From Mycobacterium scrofulaceum (GTDB taxonomy: Bacteria > Actinomycetota > Actinomycetes > Mycobacteriales > Mycobacteriaceae): DNA of 64,000 nucleotides. Position 1 is the first letter of the stretch. Every line of letters begins with the position of its first letter. Location: the NCBI RefSeq assembly GCF_001667885.1, contig NZ_LZJW01000102.1:1-64000 (forward strand). The letters are read 5' to 3'. Shown here one piece after another: positions 26,959 to 34,824 of the stretch. The notes under the pieces are model-generated. The model was not told where the DNA came from, ran no database searches, and was given only the letters and a program-made list of their open reading frames with translations. The position numbers and the translations under genes were made by a program.

Positions 26959-27455
26959 GTGAGGACAGCTTGATCGACGCCGAATCGGCGGCGCGCGTGG
27001 GCACCGTCGCCGCGTCGGCCACCGGCGAGGTGAACCGGCGTGACTGGCAACGCTGGGCGGCGGCGGTCGGTGATCACAATCCGCTGTGGTTCGACCCGGA
27101 TTACGCCAAGGCCAACGGCTTTCGCGACATCATCTGCCCACCGCTGTTCCTGCAATATGCCGTGCTGGGTGTCACGCACCTCGAGGCCCTGCGGCCCGAC
27201 GGTTCCTCCGGCGCCGTCTCCGGCGGCCTCGCCTTTCCCCGTGCCCCCAAGCGGATGGCCGGCGGGGAAAGCTTCACGTTCCACTTGCCGGCCTATCACC
27301 GCGACGACGTCGAAATGGTCCGCACCATCTCCTCCATCGTCGAAAAGCAGGGCCGTTCCGGCAGATTCGTTCTGGTCACCTGGAAAACGGTGTACCGCAA
27401 CCAACATCAGGACCTACTCGCCGAGGCGTCCACGTCGATGATCGCCCGTCCCTAG
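26955..27455 (+). CDS. MaoC-like / FAS1-like hotdog dehydratase subunit
   Basis: A 166-residue hotdog protein. Seen: 'WAAAVGDHNPLWFDPDYAKANGFRDIICPPLFLQY', the hydratase-2 region in which the usual His of NPxH is Trp, so this subunit is probably not catalytic alone. Later strands are 'SFTFHLPAYHRDDVEMVRTISSIVEKQGRSGRFVLVTWKTVYRNQ'. Start: GTG at 26955 overlapping the FadE stop. Family knowledge: in the ChsH1-ChsH2 hydratase of cholesterol degradation one hotdog also lacks the dyad and pairs with an active one. The next gene supplies that partner. Confidence 0.83.
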   Translation: MSEDSLIDAESAARVGTVAASATGEVNRRDWQRWAAAVGDHNPLWFDPDYAKANGFRDIICPPLFLQYAVLGVTHLEALRPDGSSGAVSGGLAFPRAPKRMAGGESFTFHLPAYHRDDVEMVRTISSIVEKQGRSGRFVLVTWKTVYRNQHQDLLAEASTSMIARP

Positions 27456-27462
27456 GAGTGTC

Positions 27463-27906
27463 GTGACCGATCAAGTGTTTTACGACGACGTCGAAGTGGG
27501 CCACCGGATGCCCGACCTCACGGTGATCGTCGACGAAACGCAGCTGTTCTTCTTCAGTGCCGCCACGTACAACGGCCACCGCATCCACTACGACAAGGAC
27601 TGGGCGCGCACCGTCGAAGGCTACGACGACGTGCTGGTCCACGGCCCGCTGCAGGCGGCCCTGCTCGGCCGCGCCATCGGGGACTGGATCGGCGGGCGCG
27701 GCCGCCTGCTGTCTTTCTCCGTCCAGAACCGCGCGGTCGCCCATCCCGGCCAGCCCCTGAGCTTCGGCGGCACGGTCACCGGCAAACGCCTCGCCGGCGA
27801 GGGCGCCGGGCTGGTGGACCTCGACATCGCCGGCCGCCGCGGCGAGACGGTACTGATGCCCGGGACGGCGACGGTCGAGCTGCCCCGACGCGGAACCCCG
27901 GCGTGA
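27463..27906 (+). CDS. MaoC-like enoyl-CoA hydratase subunit
   Basis: A 147-residue hotdog hydratase expected to add water to the enoyl-CoA made by the FadE pair. Seen: 'FFFSAATYNGHRIHYDKDWARTVEGYDDVLVHGPLQAALLGR', the hydratase-2 motif with the catalytic His kept (RIHYD) and the substrate-binding 'VLVHGPL'. It probably forms a heteromer with the preceding protein. Start: GTG at 27463 with AGGAG upstream. It overlaps the Ltp2-like gene by 4 bp. Confidence 0.87.
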   Translation: MTDQVFYDDVEVGHRMPDLTVIVDETQLFFFSAATYNGHRIHYDKDWARTVEGYDDVLVHGPLQAALLGRAIGDWIGGRGRLLSFSVQNRAVAHPGQPLSFGGTVTGKRLAGEGAGLVDLDIAGRRGETVLMPGTATVELPRRGTPA

Positions 27907-29105
27907 CCGGCCTGCGCGGCGAGGCGGCGATCGTCGGCATCGCCGAGCTGCCGGCGCAGCGGCGGCCCACCCACTCGCCGATGTTCACCCTCGACCAGTA
28001 CGCGCTGCTGGCCAAGATGGTCATCGAGGACGCGGGCATCGACGCCGCGGGCGTCAACGGTCTGCTGACCCACGGCATCGCCGAGTCGGCGATGTTCGCG
28101 CCCGCCACACTGTGCGAATACCTCGGCCTCGCACTGGATTTCGGTGAACGGGTAGACCTGGGCGGGGCCACCGCCGCGGGCATGATCTGGCGGGCCGCGG
28201 CCTCCGTCGAGCTCGGCATCTGCGACGCGGTGCTGGCCGTGGTTCCCGGCTCGGCGTCGCAACCGCAGTCCGAGAAGCGCCCACCGCCCCCACCGAACTG
28301 GTATGGCGCGTCGTCGAACAACTACGGATCGCCGCAGGCGGAATTCGAGATCCCGTACGGCAACGTCGGTCAGAACGCGCCGTACGCGCAGATCGCCCAG
28401 CGCTACGCGGCCGAGTTCGGCTACGACCCCATGGCGGTGGCGAAAATCGCCGTGGACCAACGCACCAATGCGTGCGCCCACCCCGGCGCCGTCTTCCACG
28501 GCACCCCGATCACGGCGGAGGACGTCCTCGCCAGCCCGATGATCGCCGACCCCATCCACATGCTGGAGACCGTGATGCGGGTGCACGGGGGAGCGGGTGT
28601 GCTGATCGCCAACGCCGACATCGCCCGGCGCGGGCGCCACCGCCCGGTGTGGATCAGGGGGTTCGGCGAACACATTGCGTTCAAGACGCCCACCTACGCC
28701 GACGACCTGCTGCGCACGCCGATCGCCCGAGCCGCCGACCGGGCGTTCGAAATGGCCGGCCTGACCCGCTCCGAGGTGGACATGGCGTCGATCTACGACT
28801 GCTACACCATCACCGTGCTGATGAGCCTCGAGGATGCCGGCTTCTGCGAGAAAGGCCGGGGAATGTCATGGATCACCGGCCACGACCTGACCCACCGCGG
28901 TGACTTCCCGCTCAACACCGCGGGCGGCCAACTGTCCTTCGGACAGGCCGGCATGGCCGGCGGGATGCACCACGTCGTCGACGGCGCGCGGCAGGTCATG
29001 GGGCGGGCCGGCGACGCGCAGGTGCCCGACTGCCACACCGCGTTCGTCACCGGCAACGGCGGCATCATGAGCGAGCAGGTCGCCCTGCTGATGCGGGGGG
29101 ACTAG
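27903..29105 (+). CDS. Thiolase-fold lipid-transfer protein, Ltp2-like (probable aldolase)
   Basis: A 400-residue SCP-x-type thiolase fold. Seen: the position of the nucleophilic Cys reads 'VDLGGATAAGMIWRAAASV' with no Cys, and the usual GHP of the C-terminal motif is 'GGQLSFGQAGMAGG' with no His. The segment 'ASIYDCYTITVLMSLEDAGFC' is kept. Family knowledge: Ltp2 of the cholesterol igr operon also lacks thiolase Cys and His and works as a retro-aldolase with a DUF35 partner, releasing propionyl-CoA from a tertiary 3-hydroxyacyl-CoA. The DUF35 gene follows 2 bp later. An aldol cleavage role is therefore inferred. Confidence 0.87.
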   Translation: MTGLRGEAAIVGIAELPAQRRPTHSPMFTLDQYALLAKMVIEDAGIDAAGVNGLLTHGIAESAMFAPATLCEYLGLALDFGERVDLGGATAAGMIWRAAASVELGICDAVLAVVPGSASQPQSEKRPPPPPNWYGASSNNYGSPQAEFEIPYGNVGQNAPYAQIAQRYAAEFGYDPMAVAKIAVDQRTNACAHPGAVFHGTPITAEDVLASPMIADPIHMLETVMRVHGGAGVLIANADIARRGRHRPVWIRGFGEHIAFKTPTYADDLLRTPIARAADRAFEMAGLTRSEVDMASIYDCYTITVLMSLEDAGFCEKGRGMSWITGHDLTHRGDFPLNTAGGQLSFGQAGMAGGMHHVVDGARQVMGRAGDAQVPDCHTAFVTGNGGIMSEQVALLMRGD

Positions 29106-29107
29106 CC

Positions 29108-29509
29108 GTGGACATCCCCGTACCCGAGCCGACACCGGTGTCCCGGCCGTTCTGGGACGCCCTGGCCCGGCACCGCATCCTGGTGCAGTACTCGCCCTCG
29201 CTCGGGCGCTACGTGTTCTATCCGCGCACCCTCGCCCCCGGGACACTGGCCGACGATCTGGAATGGCGCGAAATCGACGGCGCCGGAACGCTGTACACAT
29301 TCACGATCGCCCGGCGGCCAACCGGACCGCCCTGGGCGGACGCGCTGCCGCAGCTGCTCGCGGTCGTGCAGTGGGACACCGGAGGAAAATTCAGCACCGA
29401 ACTGGTCGACGTCGACCCCGCCGACGTCAGAATCGGCATGCGGGTCGAGCCGGTGTTCTACGATCTGCCCGAAGACGGAATCACCCTGTTGAAGTACCGG
29501 CCCGCATGA
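29108..29509 (+). CDS. DUF35 OB-fold protein without zinc-ribbon cysteines
   Basis: A 133-residue protein of the DUF35 group. Seen: N-terminal helix 'SRPFWDALARHRILVQY', then 'SPSLGRYVFYPRTLAPGTLADDLEWREIDGAGTLYTFTI' and the OB fold to 'GMRVEPVFYDL'. In normal members the rubredoxin-like ribbon has two CxxC pairs here ('QCxxCG..x.PR..CPxC'); in this protein all four positions are other residues. Family knowledge: DUF35 domains clamp the active site of Ltp2-type aldolases. Start: GTG at 29108, directly after the Ltp2-like stop. The lack of zinc ligands may reflect structural replacement or a changed partner surface. Confidence 0.85.
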   Translation: MDIPVPEPTPVSRPFWDALARHRILVQYSPSLGRYVFYPRTLAPGTLADDLEWREIDGAGTLYTFTIARRPTGPPWADALPQLLAVVQWDTGGKFSTELVDVDPADVRIGMRVEPVFYDLPEDGITLLKYRPA

Positions 29510-29539
29510 GCGGCCCCCCGATGCGCGCGGAGGCGTCAC

Positions 29540-30496
29540 ATGGATGACCCCTTTGACGGCGTCCCGGCGATGCTGCGCGAGTTGAACGCCGGATTCCCGC
29601 CCGTTGAGACCATGACCGCCGAGCAGGCCCGCGCCGCCGTCGCCCAGCGACGCCAGCCCGTCAACAACATTGACGACGTCCGCCGCACCGAGGACCGGTC
29701 GATCCCGGGGCCCGCCGGTGACATCCCCGCGCGGATCTATTACCCGCACGGCGACGCCGAGGACGATCAGCCCGCGATCGTCTTCTGCCATGGCGGCGGA
29801 TTTGTCCTCTGCGACATCGAATCCCACGATGGCTTCTGCCGCGCCCTGGCCCGCGGCACCCAGGCCGTCGTCGTCTCGGTGGACTACCGCCTCGCGCCCG
29901 AACACCCGGCCCCGGCGGCCGCGCTGGACGCCTTCGCCGCGTTCTGCTGGGTGGTCGGGCACGCGCTCGAGCTCGGCATCGACCCGGCGCGCACCGCCGT
30001 CGCCGGTGACAGCGCCGGCGGCAACCTCGCCGCGGTCACCGCCGTCCTGTGCCGGGACAGGGCGGTCACCCGCCCGGCGGCGCAACTCCTGCTGTATCCG
30101 GTCATCGACCCCTCTTTCGACACCGAGAGCTACCTGCGCTGCGCCACCGGCTACTTCCTGACCGGTGCGGCCATGCGCTGGTATTGGCGCCAATACCTGG
30201 GCGACGCAACGCTTTCGGACCCGCCCCACCTGGTGGCGCCGGCGCGGGCGGATTCCCACGCCGGCCTGCCGCCCGCGGTGATCGTCACCGCCGGGCTCGA
30301 TCCCCTGCACAGCGAGGGCTGTGACTACGCGCACCGGTTGCGCGGCGCGGGGGTACGTGTGGTGCATCGCGACTTCCCGGACCTGTTTCACGGCTTCCTG
30401 ACCATCCCGTCCTTCCCGCCCGCGGTCTCGGCCCGCGACCTGGTCTGCGCCGACCTGCGGGCCCTTCTGCAGCCCACGCTCTGCGGGTCGGCATGA
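29540..30496 (+). CDS. Alpha/beta hydrolase, hormone-sensitive lipase family (NlhH/LipN-like)
   Basis: A 318-residue esterase. Seen: HGGGF oxyanion motif (84-88), 'SVDYRLAPEHPAPAAALDA', nucleophile Ser158 in GDSAGG, acid in 'TAGLDPLHSEG' and His in 'LFHGFLTI'. Cytoplasmic; no signal peptide. Start: ATG at 29540 with GGAGG upstream. It overlaps the BVMO start by 4 bp, so the pair may run in sequence: the BVMO makes an ester from a ketone and this enzyme cuts it into alcohol and acid. Confidence 0.9.
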   Translation: MDDPFDGVPAMLRELNAGFPPVETMTAEQARAAVAQRRQPVNNIDDVRRTEDRSIPGPAGDIPARIYYPHGDAEDDQPAIVFCHGGGFVLCDIESHDGFCRALARGTQAVVVSVDYRLAPEHPAPAAALDAFAAFCWVVGHALELGIDPARTAVAGDSAGGNLAAVTAVLCRDRAVTRPAAQLLLYPVIDPSFDTESYLRCATGYFLTGAAMRWYWRQYLGDATLSDPPHLVAPARADSHAGLPPAVIVTAGLDPLHSEGCDYAHRLRGAGVRVVHRDFPDLFHGFLTIPSFPPAVSARDLVCADLRALLQPTLCGSA

Positions 30497-32085
30497 CCGA
30501 AGCCGACGTGATCGTGATCGGCGCCGGCTTCGCCGGGCTTTACGCCGTGCATCGGGCCGCGTCGGCGGGTCTCTCGGTGCTCGGGCTGGAGGCGGCACCG
30601 GACGTCGGCGGCACCTGGTACTGGAACCGGTATCCCGGGGCCCGCTGCGACGTCGAAAGCGTGGATTACTCTTACTCTTTCGACGAAGAACTGCAGCGCA
30701 GCTGGACGTGGAGCGAACGCTTCGCCGCGCAACCGGAGATCCTCGACTACCTGCGCCACGTCGCGGACCGGTTCGATCTGCGCCGCCACTACCGATTCGG
30801 CGTCGACGTGGTCGGCGCGGCGTTCGAGCGGGGCCGATGGCGGGTCCACACCCGGGACGGCCAGGCGCACGCCGCGCAGTTTCTCATCTGCGCGACGGGT
30901 TGCCTGTCGGCGGTCAATCGACCCGACATCCCCGGCGTCGACGATTTCACGGGCGAGGTGTACTTCACCGCCGCGTGGCCGCGCGAGGACCCCGACCTGA
31001 GCGGCAAGCGGGTTGGGCTGATCGGTACGGGATCCTCAGGCATTCAAGCGGTTCCGATCGTCGCGGCGCAGGCCGACCACCTGGTGGTGTTCCAGCGGTC
31101 GGCGAACTACAGCATCCCGATGCCCAACCGCCCGTGGACCCCCGAGGAGCAACAAAGGATCCGCGAGGAGTATCCCGAGCGGCGCCGCATCTCCGCCTAT
31201 GCGGCCGCGGGCACCCCGCACGGCACGTACCACAAGAAGGCGGTGGACACCGAACCGCAGGAACGCGCCGAGGCCCTGTGGCGGCGCTGGCGTGAGGGCG
31301 GCGTGCTGTTCGCCAAGACCTTTCCCGACCAGAACTCCGACCTCGCGGCCAACGACATCGCCCGCGAATTCGCCGAGCAGCGCATCCGGGAGATCGTCAC
31401 CGACCCGGCCGTGGCGGCCGACCTCATCCCCGTCGATCACCCGATCGGGACGAAGCGCATCTGCACCGACGGTGGCTATTACGAGACGTTCAACCGCGAC
31501 AACGTCCGGCTGGTGAACCTGCGCCGCGAGCCCGTCGAGGCGATCACCGCCGGCGGTGTCCGCACCAGCGCGGCGACCTATCCGTGCGACGTGCTGATCT
31601 TCGCCACCGGCTTCGACGCGCTCACCGGCGCGCTGACCCGCATCGACCCCGAGGGCCCCGGGGGAGTGCGGCTGAGCGACGTCTGGGCCGACGGCCCGTT
31701 GACGTTCCTGGGCCTGATGGTGCCCGGACTGCCGAACCTGTTCACCATCAGCGGGCCGGGAAGCCCGTCGGTGCTGGCCAATATGGTCCTGCACGCCGAG
31801 GTGCAGGTCGACTGGGTGATCGAACTCGTGTTGGCCGCCCGGCGCCGCGGGGTGACGGAAGTGGAGCCGCGACGGGACGCCGCGGAGGCCTGGACGGACC
31901 ATGTCGCCAAAGCGGCCGAGCGGACGCTCTTTCCGAAGGCGGCCTCGTCGTGGTACCTGGGCGCCAATATCGAAGGCAAGAAACGGGTTTTCATGCCCTA
32001 CGCCGGCGGGTTCGGCGCGTACCGGCGCCACTGCGACGCGGTGGCGCGTCAGGGCTACGCGGGGCTGGTGCTGACGACCCGATGA
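30493..32085 (+). CDS. Flavin-containing Baeyer-Villiger-type monooxygenase with altered fingerprint
   Basis: A 530-residue paralogue of the BVMO at 332. Seen: GAGFAG FAD motif (10-15), 'GGTWYWNRYPGARCDVES' (39-56), GTGSSG NADPH motif (178-183). The Baeyer-Villiger fingerprint reads FTGEVYFTAAWP (152-163): the canonical His is Phe158. The rest of the hallmark is intact, so it is still expected to be an oxygenating flavoprotein. It overlaps the esterase upstream and the acyl-CoA ligase downstream by 4 bp each, placing it inside the igr-like operon. Confidence 0.9.
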   Translation: MTEADVIVIGAGFAGLYAVHRAASAGLSVLGLEAAPDVGGTWYWNRYPGARCDVESVDYSYSFDEELQRSWTWSERFAAQPEILDYLRHVADRFDLRRHYRFGVDVVGAAFERGRWRVHTRDGQAHAAQFLICATGCLSAVNRPDIPGVDDFTGEVYFTAAWPREDPDLSGKRVGLIGTGSSGIQAVPIVAAQADHLVVFQRSANYSIPMPNRPWTPEEQQRIREEYPERRRISAYAAAGTPHGTYHKKAVDTEPQERAEALWRRWREGGVLFAKTFPDQNSDLAANDIAREFAEQRIREIVTDPAVAADLIPVDHPIGTKRICTDGGYYETFNRDNVRLVNLRREPVEAITAGGVRTSAATYPCDVLIFATGFDALTGALTRIDPEGPGGVRLSDVWADGPLTFLGLMVPGLPNLFTISGPGSPSVLANMVLHAEVQVDWVIELVLAARRRGVTEVEPRRDAAEAWTDHVAKAAERTLFPKAASSWYLGANIEGKKRVFMPYAGGFGAYRRHCDAVARQGYAGLVLTTR

Positions 32086-33701
32086 TCGAGACGGTTCAGC
32101 AGCTGCTGCGGCAGCGCCGCAACGACGAGGGGCCGGCCGTTGCCTGCGGGGAGCGGGTCTGGACTTGGCGAGAACACCTCGCGGAGGCCGAGGCCGAGGC
32201 CGCCGCGGTGATCGCCCTGGCCGACCCGGGCCGCCCACTTCACGTCGGGGCGCTGCTGCCCAACTCCCCGGCGATGCTGCGCGCCATGGCCGCGGCCGCG
32301 CTGGGCGGCTACGTTCTCTGCGGAATCAACACGACGCGGCGCGGGGCCGGGCTGCTGGCCGACATCCGGCGCTCGGACTGCCAGCTGCTGCTCGTCGATC
32401 CGGAACATCGTGCGCTGCTGGACGGCTTGGACCTCAATGGGATTCAGGTGCTCGACGTGACTGGCGGGCGCTACGCCGAACTGGTGGCCGCCGCGCCGCC
32501 CCTGGTTCCGCATCGCGAGGTCGCCGGCGGCGACAGCTTCATGATGATCTTCACCTCGGGAACCAGCGGCGACCCGAAGGTCGTGCGGCTCGCCCACGCG
32601 ATGACGATCATGTGCGGCGCCAGCCTGATATTTCAGTACGACGTCACGGCCGCCGACGTGTGCTACCTGTCGATGCCGCTCTTTCACTCCAACGGTGTCG
32701 CGGCCGGATGGGCGGTCGCCGTCGGCGCCGGCGCCACGATGGTCCCGGTGCGGTTCTCGCCGTCACGTTTCCTGGACGACGTGCGCCGCTATGGCGTCAC
32801 GTACCTCAACTATGTGGGCAAGCCCCTCGCGTTGATCCTGTCCACCCCCGAGCGTCCCGACGACGCCGACAACACCCTGCGGGTGGCGTTCGGCAACGAG
32901 GCCACCGACCGCGACATCGCCGAATTCGCAAGGCGTTTCGGTTGCCGCGTGGTGGACAGCTTCGGCTCGAGCGAATTCGCGGTGATCGTCGTCCGCGAGG
33001 ACGGAACTCCGCCGGGATCGATCGGCAGGCCGTATCCGGGAGTCAGCGTCTACAACTCGGCGACGCTGCAGGAGTGCGCCGTCGCGGAATTCGACGAACA
33101 CGGGGCGCTGACGAACTTCGACGCCGCGGTGGGCGAACTCGTCAACACCACCGGCGCGGGCCCGTTCGTCGGCTACTACAACGACCCGGCCGCGACGGCC
33201 CAGCGCATGCGGCACGGCATGTACTGGTCCGGGGACCTGGCCTACCGGGATGCCGACGGCTGGATATACCTGGCCGGCCGGACCGCCGACTGGATGCGGG
33301 TCGACGGCGAGAACCTGGCGGCCGGCCCGATCGAGCGGATCCTGGAGCGGCTGCCCGGGGTCAGCCAGGTCGCGGTGTACGCGGTGCCCGACGACCGGGT
33401 CGGCGACCAGGTGATGGCCGCCCTGGTCTTGCGCGACGGGACGCGGCTGGAACCCGACGAGTTAGCGACTTTCCTTGCCGCACAACCGGACCTGTCACCC
33501 AAGGCCTGGCCGCGCCACGTGCGTATCAACGCCGATCTGCCGACGACCGCGACCAACAAGATCCTCAAGCGCGCGTTGATGGCCGCTGGCGTCAGCGCCG
33601 AGGGCGGCGTGCTGTGGACGCGCCCGGCGCGCGGCACGACCTACCGTTCCGCGGTAGAGAACCCCGCCGGCCGCGCGGCGCCCACCGCGGCCGCCCCCTG
33701 A
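32082..33701 (+). CDS. Acyl-CoA synthetase, FATP/FadD17-like
   Basis: A 539-residue AMP-forming ligase that activates a carboxylic acid to its CoA thioester. Seen: P-loop 'MIFTSGTSGDPKVV', 'SMPLFHSNG', adenine motif 'VVDSFGSSEFAVIV', 'YWSGDLAYRDADGWIYLAGRTADWMRVDGENLAAGPIE' and the C-terminal Lys in 'TNKILKRAL'. Family knowledge: these features place it with the very-long-chain/FATP-like ligases that include FadD17 and FadD19, used on steroid side chains or long acids. It ends the long operon, and it could supply the CoA ester that the FadE pair oxidises. Confidence 0.9.
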   Translation: MIETVQQLLRQRRNDEGPAVACGERVWTWREHLAEAEAEAAAVIALADPGRPLHVGALLPNSPAMLRAMAAAALGGYVLCGINTTRRGAGLLADIRRSDCQLLLVDPEHRALLDGLDLNGIQVLDVTGGRYAELVAAAPPLVPHREVAGGDSFMMIFTSGTSGDPKVVRLAHAMTIMCGASLIFQYDVTAADVCYLSMPLFHSNGVAAGWAVAVGAGATMVPVRFSPSRFLDDVRRYGVTYLNYVGKPLALILSTPERPDDADNTLRVAFGNEATDRDIAEFARRFGCRVVDSFGSSEFAVIVVREDGTPPGSIGRPYPGVSVYNSATLQECAVAEFDEHGALTNFDAAVGELVNTTGAGPFVGYYNDPAATAQRMRHGMYWSGDLAYRDADGWIYLAGRTADWMRVDGENLAAGPIERILERLPGVSQVAVYAVPDDRVGDQVMAALVLRDGTRLEPDELATFLAAQPDLSPKAWPRHVRINADLPTTATNKILKRALMAAGVSAEGGVLWTRPARGTTYRSAVENPAGRAAPTAAAP

Positions 33702-33704
33702 GCC

Positions 33705-34568
33705 CTAGGTGATGTTTTCGGCCGGCTCCTGCGGTTGCGGCGCTTCCCCGAACCGCGCGAGCACGAGTGTGGCGGAGATGGCCACCACGAAGCCCGCGAT
33801 GACCAGCCAGCCCAGGCCGTCGCGGGCGCTGTCGCCCAGCCATACCACGCCGACGAACGCGGGTGCGATGGTCTCACCGACGACCATCCCGGCGACCGCC
33901 GTCGTCACCGAGCCGCGGTGCAGGGCGGAGGTCAGCAGCAGGAAACCGGCGGCCCCGCCCGCGGCCGCCGCGTACAGCGCCGGGTTGGTGTAGAAGGCGC
34001 GGTGGGTCGGATTGATCACCTCGATCAGCCGCACGCCCACCTCGATGACCCCGAACCCGGTGCCGGCCGCCAGGCCCAGCGCGAGCGCGCGCGGCCGGTC
34101 CGGTAGCCGGCCCGCGACCGCGCCCGCGAGGAAGATCGCGGCCACCACGCCCAGCAGTGCCCAGCCGAGCCCCGCCGGGGCGTGCCGGAAGTGCCCCGGT
34201 CCGGCCGCGAGGGCGAGCACGATGAGGCTCGCGCACACGACGCCCACCGCCGTCCACTCGGCCCGTGACAGCCGCGCCGACAGCAGCCACGCGGAGGCGA
34301 TGCCGGTGACTGCGATCGAGGCGGCCAGCGCCGCGGCGACCACGTAGATGGGCACCAGGCGCAACGCCGTCACTTGGAGGAGGAAGCCGACCCCGTCGAG
34401 GCCGACGCCGACGATGTACCGCCATTGCCGGGCGGCACGCATCAGCAGGACGGTGTCCACGCCCGAGCCGCTGCCTGCTTCCACCGACCGCGTCGCCGCG
34501 GCCTGCAACACCGATGCCGTGCCGTAACAGACCGAGCAGCCCAGCGCGAGGAGGAACCCGATCAGCAC
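33705..34568 (-). CDS. DMT/EamA-like integral membrane protein
   Basis: About 287 residues with nine to ten hydrophobic segments, starting 'VLIGFLLALGCSVCYGTASVLQ', in the arrangement of drug/metabolite-type transporters. The substrate is unknown. Start: the frame is open to an ATG at 34679, but that adds 37 residues without a ribosome site; the GTG at 34568 is preceded by TATTGT 7 nt upstream, which suits a leaderless transcript, and begins just before membrane segment 1. It is divergent from the reductase-desaturase operon and convergent with the ligase (3-bp gap). Confidence 0.75.
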   Translation of the reverse strand: MLIGFLLALGCSVCYGTASVLQAAATRSVEAGSGSGVDTVLLMRAARQWRYIVGVGLDGVGFLLQVTALRLVPIYVVAAALAASIAVTGIASAWLLSARLSRAEWTAVGVVCASLIVLALAAGPGHFRHAPAGLGWALLGVVAAIFLAGAVAGRLPDRPRALALGLAAGTGFGVIEVGVRLIEVINPTHRAFYTNPALYAAAAGGAAGFLLLTSALHRGSVTTAVAGMVVGETIAPAFVGVVWLGDSARDGLGWLVIAGFVVAISATLVLARFGEAPQPQEPAENIT

Positions 34569-34798
34569 ACCACGAACAATAGGCGGCGGCGACGAAAGGC
34601 GCGCCGAACCGATCAGCTGAGAACCTTGAAGAACAAATGTTTGGGCGTGGCGCAGGCGGGGCAAGTACCAGGTACGCATCGCATCAGCCTGGCCGTCTTC
34701 CCTTCACGACTAGTGAACACGCATGCGTACTTGGTACGGTCATTGAGTGACTGTCAAACAATGCACCACAAGCTAATTCAAAGCGTACGTTTAAATTC

Positions 34799-34824
34799 GG
34801 TGTACACCTGTGTACTCTAGCGAC
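34799..34824 (+). promoter_or_regulatory. Candidate leaderless promoter and palindrome before the reductase-desaturase operon
   Basis: TACTCT at 34813-34818 fits the mycobacterial -10 pattern TAnnnT and ends 6 nt before the ATG at 34825; no ribosome site is present, so the mRNA is probably leaderless. Just upstream, GGTGTACACC (34799-34808) is a perfect 10-bp palindrome in the -10/-35 spacer. The core TGTAC recurs at 34801 and 34811. A repressor here would block the operon. Confidence 0.5.

Noticed and set aside
29102..30598. 498-codon open frame on the minus strand
   Set aside because: Antisense to DUF35, esterase and BVMO genes; low-complexity Arg/Gly/Val sequence only.
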